This document shows, piece by piece, positions 15,285 through 21,093 of a DNA stretch of 21,093 nt. The translations under genes were made by a program, and so were the position numbers. Below the pieces are notes generated by a model. The model saw only the letters and a program-made list of their open reading frames with translations. It did not search any database and had not been told where the DNA came from. The stretch covers positions 1-21,093 of IMG/VR virus record IMGVR_UViG_3300001979_000007; one strand, 5' to 3'. How positions within the stretch are numbered: position 1 is the first letter of the stretch; each line of letters starts with the position of its first letter. The DNA comes from a virus.

Positions 15285-15351
15285 CGGTTCGTCCGTGCTA
15301 CGCAGCTTGACCTAGGCGGTTGGCTAAATGATTGATTTTTTGGCCAAGTGC

Positions 15352-15369
15352 TAGGAGCCTTGACTCCTA
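15352..15369 (+). promoter_or_regulatory. Inverted repeat upstream of the DUF3800 gene
   Basis: TAGGAG-CCTTGA-CTCCTA is a perfect 6-bp inverted repeat 59 bases before the ATG at 15429. It may be an operator or a leader hairpin. A possible -35 (TTGACC) lies at 15308-15313, but no convincing -10 follows. Confidence 0.3.
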
Positions 15370-15428
15370 CGGCCTTCAAAGGGACACAGGCTGGTCAACG
15401 GATTTCTAAGTTTCGCAGTCGGGGTGGC

Positions 15429-16277
15429 ATGCACTTTTTTTATTTGGATGAGACTGGTTGTACTGGCGCGGATTTGGCCAACCAACAGCAACCAATATTC
15501 GTAATAGGTGGGATCTCGGTCAAAGCTCAGGGATGGAGAGAGACTACCGATCAATGCCGAAAAATATTGGACGACTTTTTCGGCGGCGCTGTGCCAAACG
15601 GGTTCGAACTCCACGCCACTGACTTAGTCAATCACCAAGGCGCATTCGCTGGCTTTACGCAAGAACAATGCAACGCTCTCGCCCACAGCTTTCTTGACCT
15701 AATCGCCGAGCGTAAACATGCGATCCATTTCGTTGGGATCGACAAAGCGAAGCTGGCTGCGGCTTTGCCGGGAAGCGGTCATGAAGTTGTGAACTGTGCA
15801 GTTCCCTATCTATTAGGGTTCAATTATCTTGTAAGTTATATCGAGCGATATACAAAGGAGGTCCTCGGTAGAACGGTGAGAGGTATGATTATTCTTGATG
15901 AAAAGGATAACTACCATTCAGACATTGATGCGATAACGAACTACCGTCGTTACGAGATTGCAAAGGCCAGAAGATTAAAATGGCTTGTTGAATTTAGCTA
16001 CCCGATCGATTCTGTAAGACACCCGATGATCCAAGTTTCTGATCTCGTCATATTCCTTGTGAGGAAATTTCTGGAGATGGAGAATGGGTATCGTCCCAAT
16101 TGGCCTGATGCTGCTAAAAGTTTTTATGCCAGTTGCTACGCAAAGATCGACAAAAGGATCAAGTGGGGTAAATTAATTGACGTTCCAGGCAATGAAGAGA
16201 AGGGCGCGCACGCCTTGCTTAATGCCGCACGTTCAACCCATCGGCAACAATGGAAGAGGTACTACGACATCGCGTAA
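15429..16277 (+). CDS. DUF3800 domain protein, antisense moron (282 aa)
   Basis: The start MHFFYLDETGCTG is the usual opening of DUF3800 proteins; the ATG has GGGGTGG just upstream. A GTG at 15348 would add 27 residues with no family match. Conserved acids are visible: D7-E8 (YLDETG), the ELHATDL block with H62 and D65, D157-E158 (IILDEKDNYHSD) and D205 (QVSDLVIF). DUF3800 is predicted to have an RNase H-like fold, so a metal-dependent nuclease is plausible, not shown. The gene lies antisense between the tape measure and distal tail genes, 39 bases from the tape measure stop. Its position points to an inserted accessory gene, perhaps for defence against other phages. Confidence 0.8.
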   Translation: MHFFYLDETGCTGADLANQQQPIFVIGGISVKAQGWRETTDQCRKILDDFFGGAVPNGFELHATDLVNHQGAFAGFTQEQCNALAHSFLDLIAERKHAIHFVGIDKAKLAAALPGSGHEVVNCAVPYLLGFNYLVSYIERYTKEVLGRTVRGMIILDEKDNYHSDIDAITNYRRYEIAKARRLKWLVEFSYPIDSVRHPMIQVSDLVIFLVRKFLEMENGYRPNWPDAAKSFYASCYAKIDKRIKWGKLIDVPGNEEKGAHALLNAARSTHRQQWKRYYDIA

Positions 16278-16316
16278 ATTGCTTTTCCGTTCTTGTATCC
16301 GGTGTTAGTTGGCCGG

Positions 16317-18668
16317 TCAGAGCCTCGATCTGCCCAGCTGATCCATTGTGTAACTGTTGGCCTGCTTCTTAATCATCGGCATGGCCTGTAGGATGCCATT
16401 CATGACCAGTTCCTGCGTGCGGGCTTCGTTCTGGCTTTCGCGGGCATCAACATTGATCGTTAGGCCGCCGCGATCACCGGATATGCCGGAAAGGACGTTA
16501 TGCGAGAGGACGCTTGTGCCGCCTTTCAAATAGGCTAGTTCCGGCCCACACTCACCAACCAGCTTCCAACCGGAGGACGAGACGTGGCCGCCATTCGCAT
16601 GAGCGCCCACGAAATTGTTGTAAGCGCCACCCATCACTATATCGCTGCCGCTGGAACCGCCACCAATGCCGATGCCCGACAGAGCGCCGCTCAATAGCCC
16701 GCCAATGGGCTTGATAAACGCCTGCTGGATGATGATTTCCGCAATGGTGGCGAGGACCTTTTTCCCGACCTCTAGGAACACATCACCAAAATTCTTCGCG
16801 TTCACGATTGCGTCAGCCAAACCGCTGCTGATCGATTGAAGCCCCTCTGTGCCGATGCTTTCTAGGGCTTCCTGAACCTCGGCCGCGCTTCCGGGTAAGC
16901 TGTCGAGATAGCTTTCCAGCGGTCCCATCGTGTTCTTGATCGCATTGTCCGAGAGCGCGCCATATTTGGCGTCCAGACCGTCAAGCCTGCGCTGCGCTGT
17001 TGCGCGTTCTTCCGGCGAAGCGGTGCTGGTGGCTGACAGAACAGCTTCAAGTTCCAGCTTTTCGCGCTTCTTTTGCAGTTCGAGCGTGCGAAGTTCGACC
17101 TCGCGGCGCTGGCGGGCTGTCTTAGACATTTCGCCAACTATGCTCAGCATGTCGAGTTGATCGGATAGTTCAGCTTCCTTGCTTTTGAGCAGTTCAGCTT
17201 CGATGCGGACAGCTTCCTCGTTGTTAATCTGGCTCTTCTCCGCGAGAGCGATCTTCTCCTGAAGCTGAATGAGGCTGTTTGCCTCTTCCTCAGTGTATTT
17301 GCCGCTGGTGTTCTGCTGCGTCTTTACATCATTGAGGATTTCCTGCTTGCGCTGCGCCAGTTCCTTGTCGATGGCTTCGCGCTCTAAAGCATAGCCCTGC
17401 GCGTAGTCGCCACGATCAATGTAAGAAGCGCGGGCCAGGTCGGCATTGGCGCGGGCAAGATCAGCCTTATATGCGGCTAAGCGATCAACCTCCTTCTGCG
17501 CTAGTTCTGCTGCCGTTGGACCGGACTTAGCGGGTGTAGGCTTTGGCGTTGGCGTAGGAAGCGCAGTGCCATGACCAGCATTACCTGTCTTTGCCGCAGC
17601 GACCGCTTTGTTGAGCAGCCCGACTTGTCGCTGCCATTCTTTCAACAAGCCCTGAGTGTCATGCCTGACTGTGCCGATGCCAATATCAGTGCTGCCCGCT
17701 GCCTTGGCATCATAATATTTCCGCCTTGCTTCGTGCATCTTCTGCTGGCGAAAGCGCAGGTCCATGTTGCTGTCCTGCATGGCCTGATCCATCTTGCCAC
17801 CAAGATAGACGCCGCCAGCAGCACCAGCGGCGGCACCCCACGGACCGGAAGCCAGACCACCGGCAATCGCGCCCATGATGCCCATTGCTGTTCTGGGGTT
17901 CTGTGCCCAAAACTTCATGAGCGCCGATGTCACGCTCGAAATACCGCTGGCAAATCCCGCGATTGCGCCTGCATTGGCAGAGATATTTGCTGCCATTTGC
18001 GCGCTGAGGATCATCTTCATGGTATCAAGCTGATCGTTCGCCTGACCCGCATTGCGGATAATGCCATCCTCCAGCACGATGCCCAGATCGCGAGCAGCCC
18101 TTGCTTGGAGTTCCAGACCTTCCGAACCGCCTGCAAGGGTTTGTGTCAGGGTACCGGCCTTTTTGCCAAACAGGTCCATCGTGGCGGACATCTGTTTAGT
18201 CGGATTATCCATCTTCTTGATGCTGTCGGCGGCTTGCTTCACCGCCTTATCGACTTCAAGAGTGGTGACGCCGTATTCATTCAGCTTCTTGATCGCTGCT
18301 TCATTGCCATTCGCCGCGTCACCAACGGTCTTTGAGAACTTTTCCAAGCCAGCATCGGCTGTCTCGAAGTCCGATCCTGCCATCTGGGCAGCGTAACGGA
18401 ACTCTTGGATCATCTTTGTTGAGACACCGGTTCGATCCGACATGTCCGCGATGGCATCGCTGAAATCGAGCGCGTTCTGAGTAAGGCCAACAAGCATATC
18501 GACGCCGACGGCGGCAGCTAGACCTTTGACTGCGAAGCTGGCTTTGTCCATCGAGCCTTGAATGATGCGCGATGTCTTGGTGCTTTCATCAGCGGCCTTC
18601 TTCATGCCGCTCAAGAATGATGCGCTCTCAAGTGAAAGGCTGGCGTAGAGACTGCCGAACTGTGACAT
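16317..18668 (-). CDS. Tail tape measure protein (783 aa)
   Basis: It is the longest tail gene and directly follows the G/T chaperone. The N-terminus (FGSLYASLSLESASFLSGM) is followed by long helical regions. A Gly/Ala-rich hydrophobic segment covers about 262-290. The charged coil at about 400-560 (KEVDRLAAYKADLARAN, REVELRTLELQKKREKLELE) is followed by the typical tape-measure C-terminus: NAKNFGDVFLEVGKKVL, IIIQQAFIKPIGGLL, and later GGTSVLSHNVL. It sets tail length and probably passes into the host envelope at DNA entry. At about 0.15 nm per residue it predicts a tail near 115-120 nm. Its ribosome site GGAG sits in the 3' arm of a perfect hairpin. Confidence 0.92.
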   Translation of the reverse strand: MSQFGSLYASLSLESASFLSGMKKAADESTKTSRIIQGSMDKASFAVKGLAAAVGVDMLVGLTQNALDFSDAIADMSDRTGVSTKMIQEFRYAAQMAGSDFETADAGLEKFSKTVGDAANGNEAAIKKLNEYGVTTLEVDKAVKQAADSIKKMDNPTKQMSATMDLFGKKAGTLTQTLAGGSEGLELQARAARDLGIVLEDGIIRNAGQANDQLDTMKMILSAQMAANISANAGAIAGFASGISSVTSALMKFWAQNPRTAMGIMGAIAGGLASGPWGAAAGAAGGVYLGGKMDQAMQDSNMDLRFRQQKMHEARRKYYDAKAAGSTDIGIGTVRHDTQGLLKEWQRQVGLLNKAVAAAKTGNAGHGTALPTPTPKPTPAKSGPTAAELAQKEVDRLAAYKADLARANADLARASYIDRGDYAQGYALEREAIDKELAQRKQEILNDVKTQQNTSGKYTEEEANSLIQLQEKIALAEKSQINNEEAVRIEAELLKSKEAELSDQLDMLSIVGEMSKTARQRREVELRTLELQKKREKLELEAVLSATSTASPEERATAQRRLDGLDAKYGALSDNAIKNTMGPLESYLDSLPGSAAEVQEALESIGTEGLQSISSGLADAIVNAKNFGDVFLEVGKKVLATIAEIIIQQAFIKPIGGLLSGALSGIGIGGGSSGSDIVMGGAYNNFVGAHANGGHVSSSGWKLVGECGPELAYLKGGTSVLSHNVLSGISGDRGGLTINVDARESQNEARTQELVMNGILQAMPMIKKQANSYTMDQLGRSRL

Positions 18669-18670
18669 AA

Positions 18671-18699
18671 AAATACTCCGTAGGACTTACGGAGTATTT
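18671..18699 (-). promoter_or_regulatory. Perfect 12-bp hairpin hiding the tape measure ribosome site
   Basis: On the minus strand, AAATACTCCGTA pairs fully with TACGGAGTATTT around the loop AGTCC, and TTTTT-ATG-type sequence follows. GGAG in the 3' arm is 7 bases before the ATG at 18668. CCAATAAATA overlaps the 5' arm. The structure can act as a translational block and, with its U-run, as a weak terminator. Confidence 0.65.
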
Positions 18700-18704
18700 A
18701 TTGG

Positions 18705-19046
18705 CTATGTAGGGTCCTTCTTGTTCTGGCGTTCGGCGTATGCCTTGAAGTAGCCCTTGATCTTGTTATGCAGATGGCTTTCCGGTTCCGGTTCAGTCTT
18801 CTCTTCCAACTTCCATCTGTCGTAGAATGTGGGGATAGGAGTATCGGATGAAGCCCGGTAAGCGGAGTAGAACAGTGTAAGCTGGTTTCTGGAACGCTCG
18901 TCCTCGACTGGACAGCCCCATGGCTCAAGCTCATAATAGGCTGCCCATGTAGTGAACTCAGGCAACGGCATGGCTGCGACTTCGGAGAGGCTTTTGCCTA
19001 GGGCCAAAGCCAGTCGGCAGATAAACAGCCTCTCCGGGTTATCCAT
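18705..19046 (-). CDS. Tail assembly chaperone T domain, made by -1 frameshift
   Basis: The product (RLFICRLALALGKSLSEVAAM, PEFTTWAAYYELEPWG in pieces) matches the gpT-like half of tail assembly chaperones. Its ATG overlaps the G stop (TGATG), but the frame is also open backwards through the A-run at 19052-19059, which is the -1 frame relative to G. Most of it is therefore expected as a G-T fusion covering 18705-19444 (246 residues: 131 from G, then R-L, then these 113). The charged tail (RWKLEEKTEPEPESHLHNK, shown in part) is probably flexible. The fusion chaperone recruits tube subunits onto the tape measure. Free initiation at 19046 is possible but has no good ribosome site. Confidence 0.85.
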   Translation of the reverse strand: MDNPERLFICRLALALGKSLSEVAAMPLPEFTTWAAYYELEPWGCPVEDERSRNQLTLFYSAYRASSDTPIPTFYDRWKLEEKTEPEPESHLHNKIKGYFKAYAERQNKKDPT

Positions 19047-19444
19047 CAGTCTTTTTTTTCGGCCTCGACTTGCTCTGGCATGTTTCCGCCTGACAGCGAC
19101 ATGGACAGCATATGCAGATAAATGTTCTGGATTTGCTGATATGGCAGCTTCTTTAGTGCTGGAATATCGTCAAGGGAGAACATAAGGTTGCCTTTGCCAT
19201 CCACCACACTGAACACGATACCAACCATCGCTTCATCAAGAGGTTCAACATATGGGTTGGCTTTTGGATCATCGTTGTGAGCCTGAACCGCTTTGGCATT
19301 GTCTTGAAGGGTTGTCACGAAAGCCACGCGACGTTCGACATTGAACGCCTCCAAGCGAATTGTTGCATTCCACTCTGGGATGAACAGTTCGGTTGAACGT
19401 GGCTTTTGTGATAGCAAGAACGACTTTGTAGCCAGCTTTGCCAT
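19046..19444 (-). CDS. Tail assembly chaperone G (132 aa)
   Basis: It lies between the tail tube and tape measure genes, the fixed place for gpG-type chaperones. The protein opens MAKLATKSFLLSQKPRSTEL and has a helical core (PYQQIQNIYLHMLSMSL). It ends EAEKKD, encoded by GAA AAA AAA GAC TGA. The A-run lets a fraction of ribosomes slip into the T frame. In lambda, G and GT wrap the tape measure and bring in tube protein, then leave the finished tail; the same role is inferred here. Its ATG overlaps the tube gene stop (TAATG), so it is translated by coupling. Confidence 0.85.
   Translation of the reverse strand: MAKLATKSFLLSQKPRSTELFIPEWNATIRLEAFNVERRVAFVTTLQDNAKAVQAHNDDPKANPYVEPLDEAMVGIVFSVVDGKGNLMFSLDDIPALKKLPYQQIQNIYLHMLSMSLSGGNMPEQVEAEKKD
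19052..19058 (-). other. Programmed -1 ribosomal frameshift site (A AAA AAA)
   Basis: Codons GAA AAA AAA GAC TGA at the G end contain the heptamer A-AAA-AAA in the correct X-XXY-YYZ register, followed by G. A -1 slip gives GAA AAA AAA AGA CTG ATG, which stays open to 18705. The register, the A8 run and the gene position all agree with the G/GT scheme of lambda-like phages. Confidence 0.85.
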
Positions 19445-19854
19445 TAGCTCACCGTCACATCGCCGGAGATTTCGATAGTGGCCGAGCCGGTAACGGCTGC
19501 GTCAACACCGCCGTTCAGTGGCTTGCTGATAACGAAGCCGGAAAAGGCATAGGTTGTGTTGTCGGTATCATTCAACTGTAGCTTGAAATTCTTGAGGGAG
19601 CGCGAAGCCTTAGCTGCTTCAAGAGCGACCTGACCGGCATCATTTGGGATGACAAGGAAGTTGATGGATACCTGACCGAAATCCTGCAAGCCCATCAGCT
19701 TTTCTTTAGCGGTGCTGTCGAGGTTGGTTGTATCGATGACCGATGCCGAGCCGCTGAACGCGGAGAAGTCGGTGATCTTAGCAACAGGGGTGAAAACGCC
19801 GGTTGCGGTTTCAATGGATAGGACAGTGCCCTGAGTTTCTACGGCGGTTGTCAT
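19444..19854 (-). CDS. Major tail tube protein (136 aa)
   Basis: The sequence (FTPVAKITDFSAFSGSASVID, NLDSTAKEKLMGLQDFGQVS, LKNFKLQLNDTDNTTYAFSGFV in pieces) fits the lambda-type tail tube family: small, beta-rich, with the conserved T-N-L-D/S start and a G-x-V central strand. It forms the hexamer rings of the tail tube. A GGAGG ribosome site lies 11 bases before the ATG, as expected for a highly made protein. The next gene overlaps its stop (TAATG). A complex set of competing stems lies in the 84-base gap upstream. Confidence 0.85.
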   Translation of the reverse strand: MTTAVETQGTVLSIETATGVFTPVAKITDFSAFSGSASVIDTTNLDSTAKEKLMGLQDFGQVSINFLVIPNDAGQVALEAAKASRSLKNFKLQLNDTDNTTYAFSGFVISKPLNGGVDAAVTGSATIEISGDVTVS

Positions 19855-19872
19855 TATGTTTTAGCCTCCAAA

Positions 19873-19921
19873 AGTTGGTAGCTCGCCTCTCAGGGCTTGC
19901 TTCCAACTATTTATTTGTTGG
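19873..19921 (-). promoter_or_regulatory. Competing-stem leader before the tail tube gene
   Basis: On the minus strand CCAAC (19921-19917), GTTGG (19907-19903), CCAACT (19878-19873) and TTGG (19871-19868, beside the GGAGG) can pair in alternative ways. The stem 19908-19903/19878-19873 gives a long hairpin. ATAAATA (19914-19908) lies between the first two arms. The arrangement suits a conformational switch; this is inference. Confidence 0.4.
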
Positions 19922-19938
19922 AGACTGGGGCCGTTCTC

Positions 19939-20304
19939 TTAGTCGGCGGCGAAGTGAGCAGTCACTTCAATGATCATTCTGAACAACTTGGGATCACCGG
20001 ATAAGTCCGAAGCATCGAACTCATTTTCGATCCTGATAAAGTTGATGGGCGCGGCGTTATATGCAGCAAGGCCGGTCACAACATCGTTGGCAATCTGCTG
20101 TGCTGCCTTGAGAGAGGTTGCGTAAACATCGATGCGATATGACGCAGAAGCCAATCCGATCAGTCCATCAAGTGCGACCCCGCGTTGGGTGCTGGTGCGC
20201 TGGTAAATGACGAACGGAGCAGCCGCGCTATCAGGCGCGAGAACCGGATAGACCTTCACGGTTCCTGTCTGTGCGCTGAGAGCGGCGTAGAAAGCGCTAT
20301 CCAT
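19939..20304 (-). CDS. Tail completion protein, DUF3168-like (121 aa)
   Basis: The sequence MDSAFYAALSAQTGTVKVYP, PFVIYQRTSTQRG and YRIDVYATSLKAAQQIANDV fits DUF3168, the gp17-like tail terminator or completion family that joins the tail tube to the head-neck. The ATG at 20304 is chosen over an in-frame TTG at 20310 because GGGAGG lies about 8 bases upstream and the family begins with the M-[DE]-xx pattern. It starts 2 bases after the stop of the HK97 gp10-like gene. Order and size (about 120 aa) agree with other siphophages. Confidence 0.8.
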   Translation of the reverse strand: MDSAFYAALSAQTGTVKVYPVLAPDSAAAPFVIYQRTSTQRGVALDGLIGLASASYRIDVYATSLKAAQQIANDVVTGLAAYNAAPINFIRIENEFDASDLSGDPKLFRMIIEVTAHFAAD

Positions 20305-20306
20305 GA

Positions 20307-20771
20307 TCAACGCCTCCCATACTTCTTTGCGAGGCGATCAATGGACGCGCCTAGCGATGTTTTGACTTTTTCCAGAACAATGATCGACGCATTGTCGAAG
20401 GCGGGCTTGGCAAATGGCTTCGCGGCCATCTTCACAGTGCCATATTCAAGGAAGCGTGCCCAGAACGCAGAGCCGAACGTAACAATGGCAACGACATTGA
20501 ACGCCTTCTTCGGGCGTCCCATTTTAACTTTGATGTTGTCGCGCATATGGCCGTAGTCCACACGCACTTGCTCACCGCTCTTGTTGCGATAGGTGCGGGA
20601 AGTATCATCATCGCCAACCGGCGTAGCGGCTTTCACCTCTTCTGACAGAGCTTTAGCGCCAGCACGGATCGCGGACTTTCCAGCCCTAGTAGCTAGTTCT
20701 GGACCGAGTTGTTCCAAACCCCTCTTGAGTTCATCCCATCCCCTCATTTCAATGCGTAGTCTGTCGGCCAT
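20307..20771 (-). CDS. HK97 gp10-like neck protein (154 aa)
   Basis: The opening RIEMRGWDELKRGLEQLGPE and the end FLEYGTVKMAAKPFAKPAFD are the signature of the HK97 gp10 family (phage neck or head-tail joining component, minor structural). The N-terminal helical part is Lys/Arg-rich. It follows the head closure gene by 26 bases and is followed at once by the tail completion gene. It connects the head portal complex to the tail. The start ATG at 20771 has only weak A/G-rich sequence upstream. Confidence 0.85.
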   Translation of the reverse strand: MADRLRIEMRGWDELKRGLEQLGPELATRAGKSAIRAGAKALSEEVKAATPVGDDDTSRTYRNKSGEQVRVDYGHMRDNIKVKMGRPKKAFNVVAIVTFGSAFWARFLEYGTVKMAAKPFAKPAFDNASIIVLEKVKTSLGASIDRLAKKYGRR

Positions 20772-20797
20772 CTTTTATGTTCTCTTTATCCAGATGC

Positions 20798-21093
20798 TTA
20801 TGCGGTCATGCTGCGGACCATCACGAACAAGCCCTGACCGTCCTCATATTCTTCAAGGCCAGTGATTGCGTAAGTGACGCCTTTGTGCTGTACGACCATC
20901 TTTGTTGTGATGTCGGCGCGGTATCGAATGAGGAACTTTGCCTCTGCCTGCGCGGACTGACCGGCTGCGCGAGTGATGTCCTTGACAGTCAACTGATATT
21001 TGGCGGCCCAGACCGTTGCGACCTCAGTTGGAGCGTCCTCAACCACCTCGCCAATGTCATTCGTGGTCGTGGTGCTGCTCAGGAACGTGATGC
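20798..21093 (-). CDS. Head closure protein (head-tail joining), partial at the right edge
   Basis: The frame stays open to the window edge. The visible sequence ITFLSSTTTTNDIGEVVED..., VATVWAAKYQ, AEAKFLIRYRADITTKM and VTYAITGLEEYEDGQGLF fits the SPP1 gp16/HK97 gp6-type head-tail adaptor (Phage_H_T_join). A GTG at 21046 begins a shorter frame, but the family motif starts upstream of it, so the gene is probably longer and its true start lies outside. It seals the portal after DNA packaging and begins the tail module in this window. Confidence 0.8.
   Translation of the reverse strand, partial: ITFLSSTTTTNDIGEVVEDAPTEVATVWAAKYQLTVKDITRAAGQSAQAEAKFLIRYRADITTKMVVQHKGVTYAITGLEEYEDGQGLFVMVRSMTA

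Noticed and set aside
16278-16316. Terminator between the DUF3800 and tape measure genes
   Set aside because: Only a 4-bp CCGG/CCGG stem with no T-run is present.
17571-18335. 254-codon plus-strand frame opposite the tape measure gene
   Set aside because: A shadow of the GC-rich tape measure codons; Cys/His-rich translation without family features.
1-21093. CRISPR array, rRNA, complete tRNA, integrase or lysis genes
   Set aside because: No spaced repeats, no rRNA or tRNA signatures, and no proteins of these types were found on either strand.

Overview
The window is a stretch of a tailed-phage genome, most likely a temperate siphophage or prophage of an alphaproteobacterium in the sphingomonad group. 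The lineage call rests on the DUF5818-type gene (1774-1986) and on the style of the short accessory genes; it is an inference. No integrase, repressor, terminase, capsid or lysis gene lies inside the window, so prophage and free phage cannot be told apart.

The late (virion) genes run right to left on the minus strand in lambda-like order: head closure protein (partial, right edge), HK97 gp10-like protein, tail completion protein, tail tube, tail assembly chaperone G with a -1 frameshift into T, tape measure, three small distal-tail genes (the third a NlpC/P60-like DUF6950 protein), a gpI/J-like tail tip protein, a separate gpJ C-terminal (DUF1983-like) fibre, and then three receptor-facing proteins (200, 952 and 287 aa). 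The non-contractile tail follows from the single tube gene, the absence of a sheath, and the G/GT arrangement.

Three blocks that are not virion genes break or border this operon. (1) A plus-strand DUF3800 gene (15429-16277) sits antisense between the tape measure and the distal tail genes. (2) A 2-kb block of small genes (7768-9782) sits between the J-like fibre and the receptor-binding genes. (3) At the left end, a minus-strand three-gene operon (394-1986: DUF5818, PD-(D/E)XK nuclease fold, membrane-anchored 281-aa protein) diverges from a plus-strand coiled-coil membrane protein (2155-3405), with two operator-like palindromes between them. These look like morons, possibly for defence or superinfection exclusion.

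Two sequence-level patterns stand out. First, late-gene starts are repeatedly preceded by TAAATA, and in four cases a hairpin follows; in two cases the Shine-Dalgarno lies inside the 3' arm, next to the start codon. This resembles the T4 arrangement in which a late promoter lies inside an RBS-blocking hairpin. Second, two unrelated-looking small genes of block 2 (8081 on plus, 9531 on minus) share a nearly identical 28-nt leader (25/28) and both encode the motif WENEGG, pointing to a leader-linked family of small proteins.
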